A stretch of DNA of 64,000 nt from CAYNFR01 sp964616755. Its GTDB lineage: Bacteria > Bacteroidota > Bacteroidia > Chitinophagales > Saprospiraceae. Made by a program: the position numbers and the translations under genes. The notes beneath the pieces were generated by a model. That model did no database searches and was not told where the DNA came from. It saw nothing but the letters and a program-made list of their open reading frames with translations. Shown here one piece after another: positions 9,878 through 18,084 of the stretch. The stretch spans positions 53,166 through 117,165 of the forward strand of contig CAZTSI010000005.1 of the NCBI GenBank assembly GCA_964616755.1, written 5' to 3'. Each line of letters starts with the position of its first letter. The stretch's first letter is position 1.

Positions 9878-11404
9878 ATGTTGAAAGCACTATTAAAGAA
9901 ATTGAATGTTGACGGAGATCAAGGTGTTAGTACAGGTCTTCATTCTTGGAAGGGAGGCGAAGCTGCACAAATTATTACGTCGCCCGTCGATGGCGAGGTA
10001 ATTGGGAAAGTGAATTTGGCCTCGATGGAAGATTATGAAAAGCTGATAAGCGTCGCTCAAGCTGCTTTTCCGGTATGGCGTCAAATGACAGCTCCAGAGA
10101 GGGGAGAGATCGTGAGACAAATGGGGGATGCTCTCCGTCGTAATAAACAAGAATTGGGTACGCTCGTCAGCTACGAAATGGGGAAGAGTCTGCAAGAAGG
10201 CTTAGGTGAGGTGCAAGAAATGATTGACATATGTGATTTTGCGACAGGATTGAGTCGACAACTTTATGGATTGACGATGCATTCAGAGCGACGTAACCAT
10301 AGGATGTATGAACAATGGCATCCTTTGGGAGTCGTTGGTATTATTAGTGCCTTCAATTTTCCAGTAGCCGTGTGGTCTTGGAATAGTATGCTAGCTTGGA
10401 TATGTGGAAATGTGTGTGTTTGGAAGCCCTCTGAAAAGACACCGTTTAGTGCAATTGCTTGCCAATCCATTATTCAAGATGTGTTGAAAAAGAACAATCT
10501 TCCAGAGGGAATTAGTGGCCTTATTTGCGGGGGACGCGAGATTGGTGTAGCTATGGCCAATGACCGTCGTGTCGCCCTTGTCTCGGCGACAGGCAGCACC
10601 CGAATGGGGATATCTGTCGCGCAAGCCGTGGCGGGGCGCCTAGGAAAATCTTTGCTAGAATTAGGGGGCAATAACGCTATTATTGTGACAGAGCATGCAG
10701 ATTTAAACTTAGCGGTGCCTGCCATCGTGTTTGGGGCTGTGGGTACCGCTGGACAGCGTTGCACTACAACAAGGAGGTTAATCATCCACAAAAAGGTATA
10801 CGAATCGTTGAAGAAAAATCTTGTTAGCGCCTTTGGTCAGTTGCGCATCGGAAGCCCTTTAAATAGTCAAAACCACATGGGGCCTCTGATTGATCAAGCC
10901 GCTGTAAAAATGTATTTGGCGGCTATCGAGCAAGCCAAGGGGCAAGGAGGACGGGTTTTGTATGGCGGAAAGGTATTGTCAGGTGCGAGTTATGAAAGTG
11001 GCTGCTATGTGGAGCCGACCATAATTGAAGCTCATGCAGATATGGCGGTAGTGAAACATGAAACGTTCGCGCCGATTCTGTATATACTAAAATATGATAG
11101 TCTTGAGCAGGCCATTCATTTGCAGAATGATGTGCCTCAAGGGCTTAGTTCGGCAATTTTTAGCCTCAATATGCGAGAAACAGAATATTTCTTGTCGGCC
11201 AATGGATCTGACTGCGGTATCGCCAATGTGAATATTGGTACATCAGGTGCTGAAATTGGCGGTGCTTTTGGAGGTGAAAAGGAAACGGGAGGAGGTCGTG
11301 AAAGTGGGTCGGACGCCTGGCGTGCTTACATGCGACGTCAAACGTGTACGATTAATTGGAGCAACCAATTGCCATTGGCGCAAGGGATAAAGTTTGATTT
11401 ATAA
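9878..11404 (+). CDS. ALDH7-family aminoadipate-semialdehyde dehydrogenase
   Basis: A 508-residue aldehyde dehydrogenase with the catalytic Cys in GTAGQRCTTTRR (Cys295) and the general-base Glu in LLELGGNNA (Glu261). The C-terminal stretch FGGEKETGGGRESGSDAWR resembles the ALDH7 subfamily (antiquitin, amaB-like), which oxidises alpha-aminoadipate semialdehyde to aminoadipate with NAD+. It follows the saccharopine/lysine-dehydrogenase-like gene by 26 nt, which supports a lysine-degradation role. The stop lies 4 nt from the end of the convergent gene on the other strand. Other ALDH7 substrates, such as piperideine-derived or betaine aldehydes, remain possible. Confidence 0.92.
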   Translation: MLKALLKKLNVDGDQGVSTGLHSWKGGEAAQIITSPVDGEVIGKVNLASMEDYEKLISVAQAAFPVWRQMTAPERGEIVRQMGDALRRNKQELGTLVSYEMGKSLQEGLGEVQEMIDICDFATGLSRQLYGLTMHSERRNHRMYEQWHPLGVVGIISAFNFPVAVWSWNSMLAWICGNVCVWKPSEKTPFSAIACQSIIQDVLKKNNLPEGISGLICGGREIGVAMANDRRVALVSATGSTRMGISVAQAVAGRLGKSLLELGGNNAIIVTEHADLNLAVPAIVFGAVGTAGQRCTTTRRLIIHKKVYESLKKNLVSAFGQLRIGSPLNSQNHMGPLIDQAAVKMYLAAIEQAKGQGGRVLYGGKVLSGASYESGCYVEPTIIEAHADMAVVKHETFAPILYILKYDSLEQAIHLQNDVPQGLSSAIFSLNMRETEYFLSANGSDCGIANVNIGTSGAEIGGAFGGEKETGGGRESGSDAWRAYMRRQTCTINWSNQLPLAQGIKFDL

Positions 11405-11408
11405 CTAT

Positions 11409-12269
11409 CTACTTAGCTGATTGGTTAAGTTTTAATGCAACACTGATGCCAGGCAAAAACTGCCTGAAGGTAGCTGTATATACGCCTACATCCAAATGCA
11501 CTTTTTCCCATTTGTATCTCAACATCACGTTTCCTAAGACGAACTCATCAGTATAGTCGCCGATAAGGCGAGATAGATTTGGAGTCAAAATGAATTCTGC
11601 TGCAAGACCAAATTTTTGAGAGATGTTATAAACATTAGATAGTTGAATAAAAACAGAATTGGCCAATCTATCAGAAACGAAGGGTAAGCCCATGCCGAAA
11701 GAGAATATATTCCTTTCATTGCCAAGTGATGCAACACCAAAAAGTGACCCTCCGAATCCTATATTATCCGTATTTAGAATGAAAATAAGCGAAGTGCCTG
11801 CAGCAAAACTAAATTTGCCCGAATGATATAATTGATATTTTGGTGTTACATAAATGTTCGGCTGGCCTGAAAATAACGTCACCATTTCCATCCCAGTATG
11901 AAGTGTAAGTTTATCGCTGATGCCAAAACTAAAGGTCTGAAGGGAAAGCTGATGATTTTGATATACTCTCTCTCCTTTTCTTAAGGTCTCTGCTGTTTCT
12001 AAAATTATACTTCGGACGCGGTAATGAAATTTGGGATTCGAGCTATTTAACAGGGTTGATGTGTCTATATCTCCTTTGAAAAAGGACTTTTCGCCCAATA
12101 TTTCACTATTGATGGTGACATGGTGATCGGTCATCTCAATAAGCGTGTCAACGATTTGTGCCGAATCATGAAAGAATATCACAATTTGATCACCTACCTT
12201 TTGTGCAGAAGCGGAAGAAAGAGAAATTAAAAAACAAACGAAATAAGCTAGTCGGCTGGCAGTAAGCAT
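11409..12269 (-). CDS. Secreted or outer-membrane protein of unknown function
   Basis: The protein has 286 residues. A signal peptide (hydrophobic residues 8-20, cleavage probably after SASA) is followed by a short N-terminal segment and many alternating hydrophobic/polar strands with glycine turns, as expected for a beta-barrel or beta-rich surface protein. No family was recognised. It is the last gene of a minus-strand run and starts 4 nt after the APH-like gene ends, so it is probably co-transcribed. The role is unknown. Confidence 0.75.
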   Translation of the reverse strand: MLTASRLAYFVCFLISLSSASAQKVGDQIVIFFHDSAQIVDTLIEMTDHHVTINSEILGEKSFFKGDIDTSTLLNSSNPKFHYRVRSIILETAETLRKGERVYQNHQLSLQTFSFGISDKLTLHTGMEMVTLFSGQPNIYVTPKYQLYHSGKFSFAAGTSLIFILNTDNIGFGGSLFGVASLGNERNIFSFGMGLPFVSDRLANSVFIQLSNVYNISQKFGLAAEFILTPNLSRLIGDYTDEFVLGNVMLRYKWEKVHLDVGVYTATFRQFLPGISVALKLNQSAK

Positions 12270-12273
12270 TTTT

Positions 12274-13338
12274 TTAAAACAAATTATCTAAACGATTCAA
12301 ATCTATGGCGCGTTTAGCCTTTCGACAGAATGCAATGGCAGCTTTGCCTAAATCTTTAAAACGAACATCCTTTGTAAAGCCATTATGATATCGGTAATAG
12401 ATCTGTTGAACTACCACTGCTGTTTTAAACAATCCGAAAACGTAGTAATACAAGATATTACTGACATCTCGGCCAGAGAGTAGGGCATAACTTTCCACTA
12501 ATTCTACCTTGCTCGGGTTGCCGTTTTGCCAAGTGGGGAGTTTAATCAACTCCCCAAATATGGCTAAGTCTTCTTCTTCTGACCAATACGACACAGAGGT
12601 TCCGAAGTCCATCATCGGGTCACCTATTGTAGCCATCTCCCAGTCTAATACAGCTTTTAGTGTACCCCAATTATCTGTGTCAAAGATGACATTATCGTAC
12701 TTATAATCATTATGTATTAAGGTGTGATCGCATTCCTCGGGTATTGCCTTTGATAGCCAATTCATAACTTCGATCACCACTTTTTCATCAGAGGTTTGGG
12801 CTTTGGCGTATCTCTTTATCCAACCATTGACTTGACGTTCATTGTATCCCTCAGGTTTACCAAGATTTTCGAGGCCTATTTCTATATAGTCTAAATGATG
12901 CAATTCTACAAGCGCCCTCAACCAAGCCATCGAAAGTTCCTTAAATGATTCTGCGCTTATACCATCTCCATCACCTCTTGGCACTATCCCTGTGACACGT
13001 TCCATCATATAGAAGTCGCATCCCATTATGGAGTCATCCTGGCAATAATGCAGGGTTTGGGGCACTTTGCCATACGTAGGCTTCAAGGCTGTCATGACCT
13101 TAAACTCTCGATGCATGTCGTGACCACTCTTGACATTGGCACCAAACGGCGGACGGCGAAGAACGATTTCTTTATCAGCGATTTTTAAGAAATAGGTTAA
13201 ATTGCTAAATCCAGACGGAAACTGCTTTACATCTGAAATTTGCTCCCACTCAGGCTTTATGGTGCGCAGATATGCAGTAAGAGCCTCGATGGGCAATTCT
13301 TCTCCAAATCGGATTTCTTTGGGTTGATCAATTTGCAT
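12274..13338 (-). CDS. APH-fold phosphotransferase (ACAD10/11 N-terminal-like)
   Basis: A 354-residue protein-kinase-like fold of the aminoglycoside/choline phosphotransferase superfamily. The catalytic loop is HNDYKYDNVIFD and the metal-binding Asp is in AVLDWEMATIGDPMMD. The SGFSNLTYF motif near residue 43 and the overall pattern resemble the kinase domain of eukaryotic ACAD10/ACAD11, which phosphorylates 4-hydroxyacyl-CoAs, rather than drug-resistance enzymes. The adjacent SDR gene (9 nt away) and SMP-30-like gene fit an acyl or hydroxyacid metabolism unit. The substrate is inferred only. Confidence 0.88.
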   Translation of the reverse strand: MQIDQPKEIRFGEELPIEALTAYLRTIKPEWEQISDVKQFPSGFSNLTYFLKIADKEIVLRRPPFGANVKSGHDMHREFKVMTALKPTYGKVPQTLHYCQDDSIMGCDFYMMERVTGIVPRGDGDGISAESFKELSMAWLRALVELHHLDYIEIGLENLGKPEGYNERQVNGWIKRYAKAQTSDEKVVIEVMNWLSKAIPEECDHTLIHNDYKYDNVIFDTDNWGTLKAVLDWEMATIGDPMMDFGTSVSYWSEEEDLAIFGELIKLPTWQNGNPSKVELVESYALLSGRDVSNILYYYVFGLFKTAVVVQQIYYRYHNGFTKDVRFKDLGKAAIAFCRKAKRAIDLNRLDNLF

Positions 13339-13347
13339 CGTATAAAT

Positions 13348-14070
13348 TTAACGCGATTGACCGCCGTCTATGGGAAGACAAATACCTGTCACAAACCTAG
13401 CTTCATTAGAGGCTAGGTACGCATAACCGTAAGCTATATCAATAGGCTCAGCTATAAAACCCACAGGAATCTGCATTTGTGCCATTTGCTTGATGTTGTC
13501 AGGTATCATCTCTGTCATTGGAGTTAGTGTATAGCCGGGAGCAATACAATTGACAGTGATGCCATATCTGCCGAGTTCGAGCGCCCATGTCTTAGTCATG
13601 CCGATAATACCCGCCTTTGTAGCAACATAATTTGTTTGTCCGTAATTACCCCGAATGGCCACGGTGCTTGCAGCAGAAATAATTCGACCATATGACTGTT
13701 CTTTCATGTAGTGCGCAACCGCTCGCGTACAATAAAATACGCCATTAAGGTTGACATTGATCACTTGATCCCATTCGTCATCTGACATTTTAAGCAAGGT
13801 TTTGTCCTTTGTTATGCCAGCATTATTGATTAGGATGTCAATGCGACCATAATTTTGATATACCTCTGCAACCGCCTTTTCTACTTCTATTTTATCAGTT
13901 ATATCTATCAACCTATTCGATGAGTATTCGTTGATGTTGAGGTCTTGGACTTCGGGCAACAAATCCCATAACACTACTTTCGCTCCTTCTTGAGCAAAAA
14001 GCTCTGCCGTTGCTTTCCCGATGCCTCGGGCTGCGCCGGTAATAATGGCTACTTTATCTTTTAATCTCAT
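13348..14070 (-). CDS. Short-chain dehydrogenase/reductase (FabG-like)
   Basis: A 240-residue classical SDR. It has the cofactor motif TGAARGIG (residues 11-18), NNAG in the fourth strand, and the catalytic Ser-Tyr-Lys set in SAASTVAIRGN and YVATK. The C-terminal FVTGICLPIDGGQS is typical of FabG-like 3-oxoacyl-ACP or 3-oxoacyl-CoA reductases. It lies between the APH-like gene and the SMP-30-like gene with gaps under 10 nt, so it probably acts in their pathway rather than in housekeeping fatty-acid synthesis. That assignment is inference. Confidence 0.92.
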   Translation of the reverse strand: MRLKDKVAIITGAARGIGKATAELFAQEGAKVVLWDLLPEVQDLNINEYSSNRLIDITDKIEVEKAVAEVYQNYGRIDILINNAGITKDKTLLKMSDDEWDQVINVNLNGVFYCTRAVAHYMKEQSYGRIISAASTVAIRGNYGQTNYVATKAGIIGMTKTWALELGRYGITVNCIAPGYTLTPMTEMIPDNIKQMAQMQIPVGFIAEPIDIAYGYAYLASNEARFVTGICLPIDGGQSR

Positions 14071-14074
14071 TTTA

Positions 14075-15133
14075 TTAAATTTTAGAAAAATCTAGTTTTG
14101 CAATGCCTTTATCACTCAAAGAGCCAAAGTATACATTAGTGCCATAAGGTTCTACACTAGTGATCAATTTAAATTTTGGCGAATTTGCCTGAAGGTTGTG
14201 CAGAAGCTTACCGTTTTGGTCAAAACAAAGTACCATAGCTTCCTCGGTCACTTTAGGCTCTATAAGCCAAAAAGGAAGTTTCATGAGTTGTTTGCGAAGA
14301 ATAGGATAGGGCATAAGTTTTTCCAGCATATCGTTGCGTGGGGCGGCTAAGGTCACCCAATAATGTTCACCGTCACCTCTTGAAATACCATCAGGAAAGC
14401 CGGCTAAATTGGTTGCGAGGTATTCCCAAGTCTGACTCTTAGGTCCTGATAGGAAGTATTTCTTTATGCTATAGTTACCTGTTTCTGTAAAGGCTATAAA
14501 TGTACCATCTTTAGAGACAGTAATACCATTAGCGAATTGCAAGGAATCTAGTAACTTATTGGTTTGTCCTGTTCTCAAATCAAAACTCAAAACTAATCCA
14601 TATCCCGTATGATCGATCATATCTAATTTGAAGTTGGCAAGATCATACTTCATTGAGGCTACCGTAAAATATAAAACTGAATCAAAATACTCCACATCAT
14701 CAGTTAACTTGAACGTCTGATTATTATACGAATCGGTTAGTTGCGTCATCGTACCATTAAGTTCGATGGATAGTAACCCCTTGTATGCGTCAGCTATATA
14801 CAGCACACCGTTTTCCCCAATATCCATACCTAATGGTCTGCCGCCTGTATTACCGATAATAGTGCGTTCGTTATTGACAAATCTTACAATATTGCCGTTG
14901 ACTTCGCCACCCACAATTCCCCAAACCGAATCGAGTGCTACGTCCTCACAAGCATCGCAGTCTTTTATGACGAGTTCTAATTGGTTTAGAAATTTATTAG
15001 TTTCGTCGTACGCAGGTGAAGCTTTTGAAAGAAGCGGAGGGGACCATTCTTTTGCATTAATGGGGCTATCCACCAAAATGAAATAGAGTATTGTGGCTAA
15101 AATCGTCAATCCTAATATCCACCTAATCTTCAT
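14075..15133 (-). CDS. SMP-30/gluconolactonase/strictosidine synthase-like protein, membrane-anchored
   Basis: The protein has 352 residues with one N-terminal hydrophobic segment (WILGLTILATILYFILV) and no obvious cleavage site, so it is probably a periplasm-facing anchored beta-propeller. Propeller-type motifs include GGRPLGMDIGENGVLYIAD, FANGITVSKDG and PDGISRGDGEHYWVTLA, as in the strictosidine synthase-like/APMAP group of lactonases and arylesterases. It is encoded 4 nt upstream of the SDR gene. A lactonase or esterase role is probable from the fold; the substrate is unknown. Confidence 0.82.
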   Translation of the reverse strand: MKIRWILGLTILATILYFILVDSPINAKEWSPPLLSKASPAYDETNKFLNQLELVIKDCDACEDVALDSVWGIVGGEVNGNIVRFVNNERTIIGNTGGRPLGMDIGENGVLYIADAYKGLLSIELNGTMTQLTDSYNNQTFKLTDDVEYFDSVLYFTVASMKYDLANFKLDMIDHTGYGLVLSFDLRTGQTNKLLDSLQFANGITVSKDGTFIAFTETGNYSIKKYFLSGPKSQTWEYLATNLAGFPDGISRGDGEHYWVTLAAPRNDMLEKLMPYPILRKQLMKLPFWLIEPKVTEEAMVLCFDQNGKLLHNLQANSPKFKLITSVEPYGTNVYFGSLSDKGIAKLDFSKI

Positions 15134-15142
15134 GTCTTTGAC

Positions 15143-15421
15143 TTAGATTATAACTTCAAAATCATTTGGGGCAATGATTACTTCTTTTAAGATCGAAAGT
15201 TTTTGATTGTGCAATTGTTGAATTTGTTGCTTAAAATGATCAATCACCTTCTTGTCCGTAAAATAGAATTCGACTAGTTGTGGTAATTCTACAACGTTAA
15301 CATCGCCAAGAGGTAATAGTAACTCATAGCCTTGATCTTGGACTTTAATTGAATATTTAGCATTGTATACAAACACGCTCACTTTAAGTGAATCAGCGCT
15401 AAAACTGTGCAGGATTCTCAT
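15143..15421 (-). CDS. Small protein of unknown function
   Basis: A 92-residue frame whose start overlaps the end of the DUF2520 gene by 23 nt and whose stop is 9 nt before the next start. It therefore fits the operon without forcing a gap. It has no signal peptide or membrane segment; the sequence alternates short beta-like and charged helical segments (QQIQQLHNQKLSILKEV). No family was recognised. Position and lack of a competing frame are the main support. Confidence 0.55.
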   Translation of the reverse strand: MRILHSFSADSLKVSVFVYNAKYSIKVQDQGYELLLPLGDVNVVELPQLVEFYFTDKKVIDHFKQQIQQLHNQKLSILKEVIIAPNDFEVII

Positions 15422-16205
15422 GGTATCGGGATAATATGTATTGTGTAATATGGTAATAGATTTTCTCTAATTCTGGTTGATTTTGCAATTTTTGAACGTG
15501 CCGATGTATTGTAGATTGATCATTCCTTCGGGCGGGGCCCGTCAATGCTTCCATTGGGTTCATTCCACTAACAATCTTATTAGACGTTTCTTTAATAAGT
15601 GGAAATAATAGCGCAAATGGTATATCTTCTGCATGACAGTGTTCCATTGCCAACTGATACAAAGCGGTTGTGAAATTATTAACAATAACCGCAGGTAGAT
15701 GAATATTGGCTCTCTGGACATCTGAAAAAGGTCGAGATAAGCTCGAAAAATGACTTGATAGCTCTTCAAGTATCACCATAGTATGCGGGTTGTTGGAAGT
15801 ATACAAAATGGGTATTTCAGAAGCCGCCATTACCTTATTTTTAGATAAGGTTTGTAATGGATAAAATACACCACTTAAGCTGAATGAGTTCTTTAAGACG
15901 AGACTTGATACTGAGCCTGAACAGTGACAAACGATCGTATTAGTGCTTAAGGTGTGGGATAAATCTTTTGCAGCTGATTCTATGATATCATCGGGAACAC
16001 AGAGGAAGATTATTTCTGTGGTATCATCAAATGCATCGTACGTTTCTATAACGACAGCTCCAACGCTCTGGGCAAGTTGAAGAGCATTGTCCCTATTGCG
16101 ACTCCAAACATTTACAATATTATGTCCTGCATTTTTTAATATTGTCGCTAGATGATAGGCCACATTGCCCGCCCCATAAAAGCATATATTGTAGTGATTG
16201 GTCAT
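15399..16205 (-). CDS. Rossmann-like and DUF2520 domain-containing protein
   Basis: This 268-residue protein begins with a nucleotide-binding fold (NICFYGAGNVAYHLATIL) resembling the N-terminus of F420/NADP and pyrroline-5-carboxylate reductases. A helical DUF2520 domain follows, with the conserved segments GVFYPLQTLSK and GPARRND. The pairing is common in Bacteroidota, but no reaction has been firmly assigned. It is the first gene of a six-gene minus-strand run. The ATG at 16203-16205 is divergent from the patatin gene with a 70-nt gap. Confidence 0.85.
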   Translation of the reverse strand: MTNHYNICFYGAGNVAYHLATILKNAGHNIVNVWSRNRDNALQLAQSVGAVVIETYDAFDDTTEIIFLCVPDDIIESAAKDLSHTLSTNTIVCHCSGSVSSLVLKNSFSLSGVFYPLQTLSKNKVMAASEIPILYTSNNPHTMVILEELSSHFSSLSRPFSDVQRANIHLPAVIVNNFTTALYQLAMEHCHAEDIPFALLFPLIKETSNKIVSGMNPMEALTGPARRNDQSTIHRHVQKLQNQPELEKIYYHITQYILSRYHENPAQF

Positions 16206-16223
16206 AAAAAATGGAAGATAAGG

Positions 16224-16231
16224 TATATTTG
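16224..16231 (+). promoter_or_regulatory. Candidate -7 promoter element of the patatin gene
   Basis: TATATTTG matches the Bacteroidota sigma-A -7 consensus TAnnTTTG exactly and lies about 45 nt upstream of the ATG at 16276. A clear -33 TTTG at the expected spacing is not seen. The call is therefore based on the -7 box and position only. Confidence 0.38.
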
Positions 16232-16275
16232 ACGATCTTAAACGCTAAAAAACTCACAATTTAATTCATATCCTA

Positions 16276-18084
16276 TTGACTATGGATCGCGATATCAAAA
16301 GTGCAATTACTCAAGAGATATTACAAGCCCATTTTTTTCCTTTATTTGGCCAAGAGATAAGCCAGGAAAAGCGTGATGCAATAACGAAGGTGCTAACAAT
16401 AATTACAACACAAAAGGGCGAATTGCTTTTCAGAGAAGGTGATGAATCCGATTACGTCTATACCATTTTATCGGGTCGTATGGAGGTATTTATAACAATG
16501 GACAATCAAGAGATTTCTGTTGGCCAAGCGAATAGAGGGGAGACCATTGGTGAAATGGCTTTAGTGACTGGCGATAATCGCACGGCGTCCGTAAGATCAA
16601 TGCGAAATTGTGTCTTGGCCCGATTGAACAATGACGATTTTGTTGAATTATGCTATCAAAACCCGGATTTTGCTATCTCTATAGCTCGAGTGAGCATCGA
16701 ACGTCTCAAATCTTCGAATAGACCAACAAGAAAAATATTGCGACTCCCGATCATGGCTATTATAGCATCCGATGCATCCGATGTAACGTCAAGTACAATG
16801 GATTTGCTAATTGAGTGCTTCAAAGAAAGTAAAAGGGTCTTTGTATTTGATGCTCAAACTATTGAACATAAATTTCGCCATGTTGATATGTTTGTTAGTG
16901 ATATGAGAATACACCTTGACTATTTCTTTCCTGACTTGGAAATTGATTTTGACCATATTCTTATTGATATGCGCGACATTCATCCAAGTATCTGTAGGGA
17001 ATTATACAAATATTCAGATGTTGGTGTAATCTTTTGTAATCCAATGGAACGATCTCATGTTGCCAATATTGATCAAGTTTTAGCGGAAGTCATTGATGTT
17101 ACCAAAACTAAGATTCAATTAGTTAGGTGCTATCTTCCTGGCTCGGCACAACCTGTATTTAATCAAGTTGCATCGTCAGTTGATAAGTCTGCGCACATAG
17201 TTTGTGAGAAGTCAGATGTGATGCGGTTGTATCGGTACCTAACTGGAAACTCGATCGGATTAGCGCTTGGTGGTGGGGGAGCTAAAGGTTTAGCGCATAT
17301 TGGGGTCATAAAGGCCTTAGAGGAACAGAAAATTCCAATTGACTTTATTTGTGGGACGAGCATGGGTGCTATTGTAGCTGCAACTTATGCGTATCTTAAA
17401 TCTGGGCAGAAATTAGAAACTGTCATGCGGGAGATATTTTCAAAAAATCCGACCAATTGGAGAGATATCTCGATCATACCGATATTTTCAATTTATAAAG
17501 GGAATGTAGTGCAAGAAGAGTTAGAAAGAGTGTTTGGCGATTTGTGCATTGAACATCTATGGTTGCCATTTTTTTGTATTAGCTCCAATCTTACAGACTC
17601 AGAAATGAATGTTCAGAGAACTGGACTTCTCAAAGAGGTTGTGCTGGCGAGTATGTCAGTTCCTGGGCTGTTTCCGCCAGCAATCTTGAACGGGAAGTTG
17701 CACGTGGACGGTGCCATTTTTAATAATATTCCGATTGACATTATGATGCAAGAAGGGTTGGGGCATTTAATGGCTAGTCGTGTAGATCAAGAAAGTTTTT
17801 ACCCACTTGGTACAAAGAAGCCACCAAGAGGATGGAACAAATTGAGCTATTTATTTAAAAAAGACAATAGCTATCCGTCTTTGCTTTCTACCTTTATGAA
17901 GACGACAATGGCGAATTGTGAACAACATGCCAAATCAGTAGAGGCTTCTGTCGATATCTTTTTCAAGCCGAGGGTTGAGCATTATGGATTACTCCAATGG
18001 GAAAAATTTGATGAGCTGGTAGAAGAAGGTTATCGACATACTATGCAGCTCCTGGCTGAGAAAAATTTTGAGCCGAATGTTTAG
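16276..18084 (+). CDS. Cyclic-nucleotide-binding and patatin-like phospholipase domain protein
   Basis: The protein has 602 residues in two parts. About residues 30-150 form a cNMP-binding/CRP-like domain (GELLFREGDESDYVYTILSG, then GETIGEMALVTGDNRTASVRS). A linker leads to a patatin domain from about residue 325, with oxyanion GGGGAKG (about 332-338), nucleophile elbow GTSMG (about 360) and the dyad Asp in DGAIFNN (about 478). The architecture matches bacterial relatives of neuropathy target esterase/NTE-type lysophospholipases. Ligand-gated lipid hydrolysis at the membrane is inferred. The last 44 nt overlap the 3' end of ccmF on the opposite strand. Confidence 0.93.
   Translation: MTMDRDIKSAITQEILQAHFFPLFGQEISQEKRDAITKVLTIITTQKGELLFREGDESDYVYTILSGRMEVFITMDNQEISVGQANRGETIGEMALVTGDNRTASVRSMRNCVLARLNNDDFVELCYQNPDFAISIARVSIERLKSSNRPTRKILRLPIMAIIASDASDVTSSTMDLLIECFKESKRVFVFDAQTIEHKFRHVDMFVSDMRIHLDYFFPDLEIDFDHILIDMRDIHPSICRELYKYSDVGVIFCNPMERSHVANIDQVLAEVIDVTKTKIQLVRCYLPGSAQPVFNQVASSVDKSAHIVCEKSDVMRLYRYLTGNSIGLALGGGGAKGLAHIGVIKALEEQKIPIDFICGTSMGAIVAATYAYLKSGQKLETVMREIFSKNPTNWRDISIIPIFSIYKGNVVQEELERVFGDLCIEHLWLPFFCISSNLTDSEMNVQRTGLLKEVVLASMSVPGLFPPAILNGKLHVDGAIFNNIPIDIMMQEGLGHLMASRVDQESFYPLGTKKPPRGWNKLSYLFKKDNSYPSLLSTFMKTTMANCEQHAKSVEASVDIFFKPRVEHYGLLQWEKFDELVEEGYRHTMQLLAEKNFEPNV

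Noticed and set aside
12274..13338. Aminoglycoside resistance phosphotransferase
   Set aside because: The fold is shared, but the ACAD10/11-like motifs and metabolic neighbours do not suggest drug resistance.
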